Assembly (NCBI RefSeq): GCF_933775445.1
Contig: NW_026089421.1
Span: forward strand, 1 to 64,000
Direction of reading: 5' to 3'
From: Argentina anserina
Lineage: Eukaryota > Streptophyta > Magnoliopsida > Rosales > Rosaceae
Length of the DNA stretch: 64,000 bases
Shown: positions 22,541 to 34,075 of the stretch, one piece after another
Position numbering within the stretch: position 1 is the first letter of the stretch
How the letters are laid out: each line of letters starts with the position of its first letter
Notes under the pieces: generated by a model
The model's database searches: none
Told to the model about the DNA's origin: nothing
The model's input: only the letters and a program-made list of their open reading frames with translations
Made by a program: the position numbers and the translations under genes

Positions 22541-22923
22541 GTATCTTTTCATTTCTCGTTTGAGTATCTTTCTGTAAGGCTTCTGATGCGAGTTTCTATT
22601 GTATTTGAGAGTTTTGCAAGTGTGGGAGTGTGTTTCTTTCAAACTGAGTATCTTTACATCGTTTGCGTATCTTTACTATTCCAATTGTGTATCTTTACAT
22701 TGTTTGCGTATCTTTACTATTCCAATTGTGTATCTTTTCATTTCTCGTTTGAGTATCTTTCTGTAAGGCTTCTGATGCGAGTTGCTATTGTATTTGAGAG
22801 TATTGCAAGTGTGGGACTGTGTTTCTTTCAAACTGAGTATCTTTACATCGTTTGCGTATCTTTACTATTCCAATTGTGTATCTTTTCATTTCTCGTTTGA
22901 GTATCTTTCTGTAAGGCTTTCTG

Positions 22924-23599
22924 ATGCGAGTTTCTATTGTATTTGAGAATTTTGCAAGTGTGGGAGTGTGTTTCTTTCAAACTGAGTATCTTTACATCGT
23001 TTGCGTATCTTTACTATTCCTATTGTGTATCTTTACATCGTTTGCGTATCTTTACTATTACAATTGTGTATCTTTTCATTTCTCGTTTGAGTATCTTTCT
23101 GTAAGGCTTCTGATGCGAGTTTCTATTGTATTTGAGAGTTTTGCAAGTGTGGGAGTGTGTTTCTTTCAAACTGAGTATCTTTACATCGTTTGCGTATCTT
23201 TACTATTCCAATTATGTATCTTTACATCGTTTGCGTATCTTTACTATTCCAATTGTGTATCTTTTCATTTCTCGTTTGAGTATCTTTCTGTAAGGCTTCT
23301 GATGCGAGTTTCTATTGTATTTGAGAGTTTTGCAAGTGTGGGAGTGTGTTTCTTTCAAACTGAGTATCTTTACATCGTTTGCGTATCTTTACTATTCCAA
23401 TTGTGTATCTTTTCATTTCTCGTTTGAGTATCTTTCTGTAAGGCTTTCTGATGCGAGTTTCTATTGTATTTGAGAGTTTTGCAAGTGTGGGAGTGTGTTT
23501 CTTTCAAACTGAGTATCTTTACATCGTTTACGTATCTTTACTATTCCAATTGTGTATCTTTTCATTTCACGTTTGAGTATCTTTCTGTAAGGCTTTCTG
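22924..23599 (+). repeat. Partial repeat of 1,243-bp block
   Basis: Units are 189, 189, 149 and 149. The first three repeat 21,681-22,207, with one private ATTACAATTG near 23,059. The fourth has GTTTACGTATC and CACGTTTGAG without CTAATTG, a combination I see only here, and marks the switch to zone III. Confidence 0.87.
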
Positions 23600-24316
23600 A
23601 TGCGAGTTTCTATTGTATTTGAGAGTTTTGCAAGTGTGGGAGTGTGTTTCTTTCAAACTGAGTATCTTTACATCGTTTGCGTATCTTTACTATTCCAATT
23701 GTGTATCTTTACATCGTTCGCGTATCTTTACTATTCCAATTGTGTATCTTTTCATTTCTCGTTTGAGTATCATTCTGTAAGGCTTCTGATGCGAGTTTCT
23801 ATTGTATTTGAGAGTTTTGCAAGTGTGGGAGTGTGTTTCTTTCAAACTGAGTATCTTTACATCGTTTGCGTATCTTTACTATTCTAATTGTGTATCTTTT
23901 CATTTCACGTTTGAGTTATCTTTCTGTAAGGCTTCTGATGCGAGTTTCTATTGTATTTGAGAGTTTTGCAAGTGTGGGAGTGTGTTTCTTTCAAACTGAG
24001 TATCTTTACATCGTTTGCGTATCTTTACTATTCCAATTATGTATCTTTACATCGTTTGCGTATCATTACTATTCCAATTGTGTATCTTTTCATTTCTCGT
24101 TTGAGTATCTTTCTGTAAGGCTTCTGATGCGAGTTTCTATTGTATTTGAGAGTTTTGCAAGTGTGGGAGTGTGTTTCTTTCAAACTGAGTATCTTTACAT
24201 CGTTTGCGTATCTTTACTATTCCAATTGTGTATCTTTACATCGTTTGCGTATCTTTACTATTCCAATTGTGTATCTTTTCATTTCTCGTTTGAGTATCTT
24301 TCTGTAAGGCTTTCTG
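23600..24316 (+). repeat. Partial HOR of zone III (D, E, F, H)
   Basis: The first appearance of the zone III order: a D unit (CGTTCGCG, CATTCTG end), an E unit (CTAATTG, CACG), an F unit (CAATTATG, GCGTATCATT) and an H-like 190-bp unit. The E unit is 149 bp because of a lone extra T in GAGTTATC at about 23,917. The F unit is 189 bp and lacks the junction T usual for F. Confidence 0.87.
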
Positions 24317-25938
24317 ATGCGAGTTTCTATTGAATTTGAGAGTTTTGCTAGTGTGGGAGTGTGTTTCTTTCAAACTGAGTATCTTTACATCGTTTGCGTA
24401 TCTTTACTATTCCAATTGTGTATCTTTACATCGTTTGCGTATCTTTACTATTCCAATTGTGTATCTTTTCATTTCTCGTTTAAGTATCTTTCTGTAAGGC
24501 TTCTGATGCGAGTTTCTATTGTATTTGAGAGTTTTGCAAGTGTGGGAGTGTGTTTCTTTCAAACTGAGTATCTTTACATCGTTTGCGTATCTTTACTATT
24601 CCAATTGTGTATCTTTACATCGTTTGCGTATCTTTACTATTCCAATTGTGTATCTTTTCATTTCTCGTTTGAGTATCTTTCTGTAAGGCTTCTGATGCGA
24701 GTTTCTATTGTATTTGAGAGTTTTGCAAGTGTGGGAGTGTGTTTCTTTCAAACTGAGTATCTTTACATCGTTTGCGTATCTTTACTATTCCAATTGTGTA
24801 TCTTTACATCGTTTGCGTATCTTTACTATTCCAATTGTGTATCTTTACATCGTTTGTGTATCTTTACTATTCCAATTGTGTATCTTTTCATTTCTCGTTT
24901 GAGTATCTTTCTGTAAGGCTTCTGATGCGAGTTTCTATTGTATTTGAGAGTTTTGCAAGTGTGGGAGTGTGTTTCTTTCAAACTGAGTATCTTTACATCG
25001 TTTGCGTATCTTTACTATTCCAATTGTGTATCTTTACATCGTTCGCGTATCTTTACTATTCCAATTGTGTATCTTTTCATTTCTCGTTTGAGTATCATTC
25101 TGTAAGGCTTCTGATGCGAGTTTCTATTGTATTTGAGAGTTTTGCAAGTGTGGGAGTGTGTTTCTTTCAAACTGAGTATCTTTACATCGTTTGCGTATCT
25201 TTACTATTCTAATTGTGTATCTTTTCATTTCACGTTTGAGTATCTTTCTGTAAGGCTTCTGATGCGAGTTTCTATTGTATTTGAGAGTTTTGCAAGTGTG
25301 GGAGTGTGTTTCTTTCAAACTGAGTATCTTTACATCGTTTGCGTATCTTTACTATTCCAATTGTGTATCTTTTCATTTCTCGCTTGAGTATCTTTCTGTA
25401 AGGCTTTCTGATGCGAGTTTCTATTGTATTTGAGAATTTTGCAAGTGTGGGAGTGTGTTTCTTTCAAACTGAGTATCTTTACATCGTTTGCGTATCTTTA
25501 CTATTCCAATTGTGTATCTTTTCATTTCTCGTTTGAGTATCTTTCTGTAAGGCTTTCTGATGCGAGTTTCTATTGTATTTGAGAATTTTCCAAGTGTGGG
25601 AGTGTGTTTCTTTCAAACTGAGTATCTTTACAACGTTTGCGTATCTTTACTATTCCAATTGTGTATCTTTACATCGTTTGCGTATCTTTACTATTCCAAT
25701 TGTGTATCTTTTCATTTCTCGTTTGAGTATCTTTCTGTAAGGCTTCTGATGCGAGTTTCTATTGTATTTGAGAGTTTTGTAAGTGTGGGAGTGTGTTTCT
25801 TTCAAACTGAGTATCTTTACATCGTTTGCGTATCTTTACTATTCCAATTGTGTATCTTTACATCGTTTGCGTATCTTTACTATTCCAATTGTGTATCTTT
25901 TCATTTCTCGTTTGAGTATCTTTCTGTAAGGCTTTCTG
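24317..25938 (+). repeat. Zone III HOR variant, 1,622 bp
   Basis: Units are A (GAATTTGAG, GCTAGTG), B, C (230 bp), D, E, then two 149-bp units, a 189 and a 190. A to E are standard. F and G are replaced by units with TCGCTTGAG, GAGAATTTT and TTTTCCAAG, the zone II style, so this copy is a recombinant. A TTTAAG change at 24,482 in A recurs at 26,104, exactly 1,622 bp on. Confidence 0.89.
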
Positions 25939-27303
25939 ATGCGAGTTTCTATTGAATTTGAGAGTTTTGCTAGTGTGGGAGTGTGTTTCTTTCAAACTGA
26001 GTATCTTTACATCGTTTGCGTATCTTTACTATTCCAATTGTGTATCTTTACATCGTTTGCGTATCTTTACTATTCCAATTGTGTATCTTTTCATTTCTCG
26101 TTTAAGTATCTTTCTGTAAGGCTTCTGATGCGAGTTTCTATTGTATTTGAGAGTTTTGCAAGTGTGGGAGTGTGTTTCTTTCAAACTGAGTATCTTTACA
26201 TCGTTTGCGTATCTTTACTATTCCAATTGTGTATCTTTACATCGTTTGCGTATCTTTACTATTCCAATTGTGTATCTTTTCATTTCTCGTTTGAGTATCT
26301 TTCTGTAAGGCTTCTGATGCGAGTTTCTATTGTATTTGAGAGTTTTGCAAGTGTGGGAGTGTGTTTCTTTCAAACTGAGTATCTTTACATCGTTTGCGTA
26401 TCTTTACTATTCCAATTGTGTATCTTTACATCGTTTGCGTATCTTTACTATTCCAATTGTGTATCTTTACATCGTTTGTGTATCTTTACTATTCCAATTG
26501 TGTATCTTTTCATTTCTCGTTTGAGTATCTTTCTGTAAGGCTTCTGATGCGAGTTTCTATTGTATTTGAGAGTTTTGCAAGTGTGGGAGTGTGTTTCTTT
26601 CAAACTGAGTATCTTTACATCGTTTGCGTATCTTTACTATTCCAATTGTGTATCTTTACATCGTTCGCGTATCTTTACTATTCCAATTGTGTATCTTTTC
26701 ATTTCTCGTTTGAGTATCATTCTGTAAGGCTTCTGATGCGAGTTTCTATTGTATTTGAGAGTTTTGCAAGTGTGGGAGTGTGTTTCTTTCAAACTGAGTA
26801 TCTTTACATCGTTTGCGTATCTTTACTATTCTAATTGTGTATCTTTTCATTTCACGTTTGAGTATCTTTCTGTAAGGCTTCTGATGCGAGTTTCTATTGT
26901 ATTTGAGAGTTTTGCAAGTGTGGGAGTGTGTTTCTTTCAAACTGAGTATCTTTACATCGTTTGCGTATCTTTACTATTCCAATTATGTATCTTTACATCG
27001 TTTGCGTATCTTTACTATTCCAATTGTGTATCTTTACATCGTTTGCGTATCTTTACTATTCCAATTGTGTATCTTTTCATTTCTCGTTTGAGTATCTTTC
27101 TGTAAGGCTTCTGATGCGAGTTTCTATTGTATTTGAGAGTTTTGCAAGTGTGGGAGTGTGTTTCTTTCAAACTGAGTATCTTTACATCGTTTGCGTATCT
27201 TTACTATTCCAATTGTGTATCTTTACATCGTTTGCGTATCTTTACTATTCCAATTGTGTATCTTTTCATTTCTCGTTTGAGTATCTTTCTGTAAGGCTTT
27301 CTG
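25939..27303 (+). repeat. Zone III HOR variant, 1,365 bp
   Basis: Units are A, B, C (230), D, E (148), a 230-bp unit with CAATTATG, and a 190-bp H. The sixth unit has three subrepeats where standard F has two, and F's GCGTATCATT is missing; G is absent. A shares the TTTAAG mark with the preceding copy. Confidence 0.89.
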
Positions 27304-28817
27304 ATGCGAGTTTCTATTGAATTTGAGAGTTTTGCTAGTGTGGGAGTGTGTTTCTTTCAAACTGAGTATCTTTACATCGTTTGCGTATCTTTACTATTCC
27401 AATTGTGTATCTTTACATCGTTTGCGTATCTTTACTATTCCAATTGTGTATCTTTTCATTTCTCGTTTGAGTATCTTTCTGTAAGGCTTCTGATGCGAGT
27501 TTCTATTGTATTTGAGAGTTTTGCAAGTGTGGGAGTGTGTTTCTTTCAAACTGAGTATCTTTACATCGTTTGCGTATCTTTACTATTCCAATTGTGTATC
27601 TTTACATCGTTTGCGTATCTTTACTATTCCAATTGTGTATCTTTTCATTTCTCGTTTGAGTATCTTTCTGTAAGGCTTCTGATGCGAGTTTCTATTGTAT
27701 TTGAGAGTTTTGCAAGTGTGGGAGTGTGTTTCTTTCAAACTGAGTATCTTTACATCGTTTGCGTATCTTTACTATTCCAATTGTGTATCTTTACATCGTT
27801 TGCGTATCTTTACTATTCCAATTGTGTATCTTTACATCGTTTGTGTATCTTTACTATTCCAATTGTGTATCTTTTCATTTCTCGTTTGAGTATCTTTCTG
27901 TAAGGCTTCTGATGCGAGTTTCTATTGTATTTGACAGTTTTGCAAGTGTGGGAGTGTGTTTCTTTCAAACTGAGTATCTTTACATCGTTTGCGTATCTTT
28001 ACTATTCCAATTGTGTATCTTTACATCGTTCGCGTATCTTTACTATTCCAATTGTGTATCTTTTCATTTCTCGTTTGAGTATCATTCTGTAAGGCTTCTG
28101 ATGCGAGTTTCTATTGTATTTGAGAGTTTTGCAAGTGTGGGAGTGTGTTTCTTTCAAACTGAGTATCTTTACATCGTTTGCGTATCTTTACTATTCTAAT
28201 TGTGTATCTTTTCATTTCACGTTTGAGTATCTTTCTGTAAGGCTTCTGATGCGAGTTTCTATTGTATTTGAGAGTTTTGCAAGTGTGGGAGTATGTTTCT
28301 TTCAAACTGAGTATCTTTACATCGTTTGCGTATCTTTACTATTCCAATTATGTATCTTTACATCGTTTGCGTATCATTACTATTCCAATTGTGTATCTTT
28401 TCATTTCTCGTTTGAGTATCTTTCTGTAAGGCTTTCTGATGCGAGTTTCTATTGAATTTGAGAGTTTTGCAAGTGTGGGAGTGTGTTTCTTTCAAACTGA
28501 GTATCTTTACATCGTTTGCGTATCTTTACTATTCCAATTGTGTATCTTTACATCGTTTGCGTATCTTTACTATTCCAATTGTGTATCTTTTCATTTCTCG
28601 TTTGAGTATCTTTCTGTAAGGCTTCTGATGCGAGTTTCTATTGTATTTGAGAGTTTTGCAAGTGTGGGAGTGTGTTTCTTTCAAACTGAGTATCTTTACA
28701 TCGTTTGCGTATCTTTACTATTCCAATTGTGTATCTTTACATCGTTTGCGTATCTTTACTATTCCAATTGTGTATCTTTTCATTTCTCGTTTGAGTATCT
28801 TTCTGTAAGGCTTTCTG
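27304..28817 (+). repeat. Canonical 1,514-bp eight-unit HOR, copy 1
   Basis: Unit starts are 27,304 (A, 189), 27,493 (B, 189), 27,682 (C, 230), 27,912 (D, 189), 28,101 (E, 148), 28,249 (F, 190), 28,439 (G, 189) and 28,628 (H, 190). A has GAATTT and GCTAGTG; C has three subrepeats, the last with GTGTATC; D has CGTTCGCG and CATTCTG; E has CTAATTG and CACG; F has CAATTATG and GCGTATCATT; G has GAATTT with GCAAGTG; H adds the junction T. Private changes noticed are C at 27,935 and A at 28,293. Confidence 0.93.
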
Positions 28818-30331
28818 ATGCGAGTTTCTATTGAATTTGAGAGTTTTGCTAGTGTGGGAGTGTGTTTCTTTCAAACTGAGTATCTTTACATCGTTTGCGT
28901 ATCTTTACTATTCCAATTGTGTATCTTTACATCGTTTGCGTATCTTTACTATTCCAATTGTGTATCTTTTCATTTCTCGTTTGAGTATCTTTCTGTAAGG
29001 CTTCTGATGCGAGTTTCTATTGTATTTGAGAGTTTTGCAAGTGTGGGAGTGTGTTTCTTTCAAACTGAGTATCTTTACATCGTTTGCGTATCTTTACTAT
29101 TCCAATTGTGTATCTTTACATCGTTTGCGTATCTTTACTATTCCAATTGTGTATCTTTTCATTTCTCGTTTGAGTATCTTTCTGTAAGGCTTCTGATGCG
29201 AGTTTCTATTGTATTTGAGAGTTTTGCAAGTGTGGGAGTGTGTTTCTTTCAAACTGAGTATCTTTACATCGTTTGCGTATCTTTACTATTCCAATTGTGT
29301 ATCTTTACATCGTTTGCGTATCTTTACTATTCCAATTGTGTATCTTTACATCGTTTGTGTATCTTTACTATTCCAATTGTGTATCTTTTCATTTCTCGTT
29401 TGAGTATCTTTCTGTAAGGCTTCTGATGCGAGTTTCTATTGTATTTGAGAGTTTTGCAAGTGTGGGAGTGTGTTTCTTTCAAACTGAGTATCTTTACATC
29501 GTTTGCGTATCTTTACTATTCCAATTGTGTATCTTTACATCGTTCGCGTATCTTTACTATTCCAATTGTGTATCTTTTCATTTCTCGTTTGAGTATCATT
29601 CTGTAAGGCTTCTGATGCGAGTTTCTATTGTATTTGAGAGTTTTGCAAGTGTGGGAGTGTGTTTCTTTCAAACTGAGTATCTTTACATCGTTTGCGTATC
29701 TTTACTATTCTAATTGTGTATCTTTTCATTTCACGTTTGAGTATCTTTCTGTAAGGCTTCTGATGCGAGTTTCTATTGTATTTGAGAGTTTTGCAAGTGT
29801 GGGAGTGTGTTTCTTTCAAACTGAGTATCTTTACATCGTTTGCGTATCTTTACTATTCCAATTATGTATCTTTACATCGTTTGCGTATCATTACTATTCC
29901 AATTGTGTATCTTTTCATTTCTCGTTTGAGTATCTTTCTGTAAGGCTTTCTGATGCGAGTTTCTATTGAATTTGAGAGTTTTGCAAGTGTGGGAATGTGT
30001 TTCTTTCAAACTGAGTATCTTTACATCGTTTGCGTATCTTTACTATTCCAATTGTGTATCTTTACATCGTTTGCGTATCTTTACTATTCCAATTGTGTAT
30101 CTTTTCATTTCTCGTTTGAGTATCTTTCTGTAAGGCTTCTGATGCGAGTTTCTATTGTATTTGAGAGTTTTGCAAGTGTGGGAGTGTGTTTCTTTCAAAC
30201 TGAGTATCTTTACATCGTTTGCGTATCTTTACTATTCCGATTGTGTATCTTTACATCGTTTGCGTATCTTTACTATTCCAATTGTGTATCTTTTCATTTC
30301 TCGTTTGAGTATCTTTCTGTAAGGCTTTCTG
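28818..30331 (+). repeat. Canonical 1,514-bp HOR, copy 2
   Basis: The same eight units in the same order and lengths as copy 1, head to tail with it. By eye the only private changes are A at 29,995 (GGGAATGTG) and G at 30,239 (CCGATTG), which implies well over 99% identity to copy 1. The CCGATTG change is inherited by later copies and serves as a lineage marker. Confidence 0.93.
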
Positions 30332-31845
30332 ATGCGAGTTTCTATTGAATTTGAGAGTTTTGCTAGTGTGGGAGTGTGTTTCTTTCAAACTGAGTATCTT
30401 TACATCGTTTGCGTATCTTTACTATTCCAATTGTGTATCTTTACATCGTTTGCGTATCTTTACTATTCCAATTGTGTATCTTTTCATTTCTCGTTTGAGT
30501 ATCTTTCTGTAAGGCTTCTGATGCGAGTTTCTATTGTATTTGAGAGTTTTGCAAGTGTGGGAGTGTGTTTCTTTCAAACTGAGTATCTTTACATCGTTTG
30601 CGTATCTTTACTATTCCAATTGTGTATCTTTACATCGTTTGCGTATCTTTACTATTCCAATTGTGTATCTTTTCATTTCTCGTTTGAGTATCTTTCTGTA
30701 AGGCTTCTGATGCGAGTTTCTATTGTATTTGAGAGTTTTGCAAGTGTGGGAGTGTGTTTCTTTCAAACTGAGTACCTTTACATCGTTTGCGTATCTTTAC
30801 TATTCCAATTGTGTATCTTTACATCGTATGCGTATCTTTACTATTCCAATTGTGTATCTTTACATCGTTTGTGTATCTTTACTATTCCAATTGTGTATCT
30901 TTTCATTTCTCGTTTGAGTATCTTTCTGTAAGGCTTCTGATGCGAGTTTCTATTGTATTTGAGAGTTTTGCAAGTGTGGGAGTGTGTTTCTTTCAAACTG
31001 AGTATCTTTACATCGTTTGCGTATCTTTACTATTCCAATTGTGTATCTTTACATCGTTCGCGTATCTTTACTATTCCAATTGTGTATCTTTTCATTTCTC
31101 GTTTGAGTATCATTCTGTAAGGCTTCTGATGCGAGTTTCTATTGTATTTGAGAGTTTTGCAAGTGTGGGAGTGTGTTTCTTTCAAACTGAGTATCTTTAC
31201 ATCGTTTGCGTATCTTTACTATTCTAATTGTGTATCTTTTCATTTCACGTTTGAGTATCTTTCTGTAAGGCTTCTGATGCGAGTTTCTATTGTATTTGAG
31301 AGTTTTGCAAGTGTGGGAGTGTGTTTCTTTCAAACTGAGTATCTTTACATCGTTTGCGTATCTTTACTATTCCAATTATGTATCTTTACATCGTTTGCGT
31401 ACCATTACTATTCCAATTGTGTATCTTTTCATTTCTCGTTTGAGTATCTTTCTGTAAGGCTTTCTGATGCGAGTTTCTATTGAATTTGAGAGTTTTGCAA
31501 GTGTGGGAGTGTGTTTCTTTCAAACTGAGTATCTTTACATCGTTTGCGTATCTTTACTATTCCAATTGTGTATCTTTACATCGTTTGCGTATCTTTACTA
31601 TTCCAATTGTGTATCTTTTCATTTCTCGTTTGAGTATCTTTCTGTAAGGCTTCTGATGCGAGTTTCTATTGTATTTGAGAGTTTTGCAAGTGTGGGAGTG
31701 TGTTTCTTGCAAACTGAGTATCTTTACATCGTTTGCGTATCTTTACTATTCCGATTGTGTATCTTTACATCGTTTGCGTATCTTTACTATTCCAATTGTG
31801 TATCTTTTCATTTCTCGTTTGAGTATCTTTCTGTAAGGCTTTCTG
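30332..31845 (+). repeat. Canonical 1,514-bp HOR, copy 3
   Basis: Units A to H again total 1,514 bp. The CCGATTG change recurs at 31,753, exactly 1,514 bp after copy 2, so copies 2 and 3 descend from one another or from a common exchange. Private changes are AGTACC at 30,775, CGTATGCG at 30,828, GCGTACCATT at 31,402 and TTCTTGC at 31,709. Confidence 0.93.
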
Positions 31846-34075
31846 ATGCGAGTTTCTATTGAATTTGAGAGTTTTGCTAGTGTGGGAGTGTGTTTCTTTC
31901 AAACTGAGTATCTTTACATCGTTTGCGTATCTTTACTATTCCAATTGTGTATCTTTACATCGTTTGCGTATCTTTACTATTCCAATTGTGTATCTTTTCA
32001 TTTCTCGTTTGAGTATCTTTCTGTAAGGCTTCTGATGCGAGTTTCTATTGTATTTGAGAGTTTTGCAAGTGTGGGAGTGTGTTTCTTTCAAACTGAGTAT
32101 CTTTACATCGTTTGCGTATCTTTACTATTCCAATTGTGTATCTTTACATCGTTTGCGTATCTTTACTATTCCAATTGTGTATCTTTTCATTTCTCGTTTG
32201 AGTATCTTTCTGTAAGGCTTCTGATGCGAGTTTCTATTGTATTTGAGGGTTTTGCAAGTGTGGGAGTGTGTTTCTTTCAAACTGAGTATCTTTACATCGT
32301 TTGCGTATCTTTACTATTCCAATTGTGTATCTTTACATCGTTTGCGTATCTTTACTATTCCAATTGTGTATCTTTACATCGTTTGTGTATCTTTACTATT
32401 CCAATTGTGTATCTTTTCATTTCTCGTTTGAGTATCTTTCTGTAAGGCTTCTGATGCGAGTTTCTATTGTATTTGAGAGTTTTGCAAGTGTGGGAGTGTG
32501 TTTCTTTCAAACTGAGTATCTTTACATCGTTTGCGTATCTTTACTATTCCAATTGTGTATCTTTACATCGTTCGCGTATCTTTACTATTCCAATTGTGTA
32601 TCTTTTCATTTCTCGTTTGAGTATCATTCTGTAAGGCTTCTGATGCGAGTTTCTATTGTATTTGAGAGTTTTGCAAGTGTGGGAGTGTGTTTCTTTCAAA
32701 CTGAGTATCTTTACATCGTTTGCGTATCTTTACTATTCTAATTGTGTATCTTTTCATTTCACGTTTGAGTATCTTTCTGTAAGGCTTCTGATGCGAGTTT
32801 CTATTGTATTTGAGAGTTTTGCAAGTGTGGGAGTGTGTTTCTTTCAAACTGAGTATCTTTACATCGTTTGCGTATCTTTACTATTCCAATTATGTATCTT
32901 TACATCGTTTGCGTATCATTACTATTCCAATTGTGTATCTTTTCATTTCTCGTTTGAGTATCTTTCTGTAAGGCTTTCTGATGCGAGTTTCTATTGAATT
33001 TGAGAGTTTTGCAAGTGTGGGAGTGTGTTTCTTTCAAACTGAGTATCTTTACATCGTTTGCGTATCTTTACTATTCCAATTGTGTATCTTTACATCGTTT
33101 GCGTATCTTTACTATTCCAATTGTGTATCTTTTCATTTCTCGTTTGAGTATCTTTCTGTAAGGCTTCTGATGCGAGTTTCTATTGTATTTGAGAGTTTTG
33201 CAAGTGTGGGAGTGTGTTCCTTTCAAACTGAGTATCTTTACATCGTTTGCGTATCTTTACTATTCCAATTGTGTATCTTTACATCGTTTGCGTATCTTTA
33301 CTATTCCAATTGTGTATCTTTTCATTTCTCGTTTGAGTATCTTTCTGTAAGGCTTCTGATGCGAGTTTCTATTGTATTTGAGAGTTTTGCAAGTGTGGGA
33401 GTGTGTTTCTTTCAAACTGAGTATCTTTACATCGTTTGCGTATCTTTACTATTCCAATTGTGTATCTTTTCATTTCTCGTTTGAGTATCTTTCTGTAAGG
33501 CTTCTGATGCGAGTTTCTATTGTATTTGAGAGTTTTGCAAGTGTGGGAGTGTGTTTCTTTCAAACTGAGTATCTTTACATCGTTTGCGTATCTTTACTAT
33601 TCCAATTATGTATCTTTACATCGTTTGCGTATCATTACTATTCCAATTGTGTATCTTTTCATTTTTCGTTTGAGTATCTTTCTGTAAGGCTTTCTGATGC
33701 GAGTTTCTATTGAATTTGAGAGTTTTGCAAGTGTGGGAGTGTGTTTCTTTCAAACTGAGTATCTTTACATCGTTTGCGTATCTTTACTATTCCAATTGTG
33801 TATCTTTACATCGTTTGCGTATCTTTACTATTCCAATTGTGTATCTTTTCATTTCTCGTTTGAGTATCTTTCTGTAAGGCTTCTGATGCGAGTTTCTATT
33901 GTATTTGAGAGTTTTGCAAGTGTGGGAGTGTGTTTCTTTCAAACTGAGTATCTTTACATCGTTTGCGTATCTTTACTATTCCAATTGTGTATCTTTACAT
34001 CGTTTGCGTATCTTTACTATTCCAATTGTGTATCTTTTCATTTCTCGTTTGAGTATCTTTCTGTAAGGCTTTCTG
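31846..34075 (+). repeat. Expanded HOR, 2,230 bp, twelve units
   Basis: Units are A, B, C, D, E, F, G, a 189-bp H without the junction T, a plain 148-bp unit, then F, G and H again. The extra 716 bp is 189 + 148 + 190 + 189. Marks are GAGGGTTTT at 32,248, GTTCC at 33,220 and CATTTTTCG at 33,665. The first and last recur 3,554 bp downstream. Confidence 0.91.
33359..33506 (+). repeat. Reference 148-bp unit (one 41-bp copy)
   Basis: This unit equals the 189-bp unit minus exactly one 41-bp subrepeat, with the backbone unchanged. Short units occur throughout. Some also carry a CTAATTG plus CACGTTTGAG pair of variants (the E class), while this one has the plain form. A 149-bp version with the extra T at its end is also common. 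The precise loss suggests slippage or unequal pairing between neighbouring 41-bp copies; the reverse direction, with the short unit ancestral, is equally possible. Confidence 0.94.

Larger units (their letters stand above)
22459..22571 (+). repeat. Six phased GTATCTTT motifs
   Basis: GTATCTTT occurs at 22,459, 22,478, 22,500, 22,519, 22,541 and 22,564. The spacings are 19, 22, 19, 22 and 23 bp, a mean of 21.0. More than half of the unit therefore looks like a degenerate oligomer of a roughly 21-bp ancestor, with the 41-bp subrepeat a dimer of it. Two of the units outside the 41-bp copies (TCTTTTCATTTC and TCTTTCTGTAAGG) keep the motif but have diverged after it. Confidence 0.85.
22397..22585 (+). 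repeat. Reference 189-bp unit (two 41-bp copies)
   Basis: This copy is chosen as the reference because I see no departure from the majority sequence. Composition by hand count is A35 T89 G35 C30. It has a backbone of about 107 bp and two identical 41-bp subrepeats. It contains six CpG sites and two CAATTG palindromes 41 bp apart. The length is exactly 63 codons, so head-to-tail runs of this class keep reading frames open without any coding function. This is by far the commonest length class. Confidence 0.95.
21681..22923 (+). repeat. 1,243-bp seven-unit block
   Basis: Units are 189, 189, 149, 189, 189, 189 and 149. The first is a GAGAATTTT unit with CCTATTG at 21,778; the second has CAATTATG; the fourth has GAATTTGAG; the sixth has CATTG and the seventh GGGACTG. 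The start of the block recurs 1,243 bp later with the same CCTATTG change at 23,021. The order GAGAATTTT ... GAATTT ... CATTG, GGGACTG is close to the seven-unit HOR of zone IV. Confidence 0.88.
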
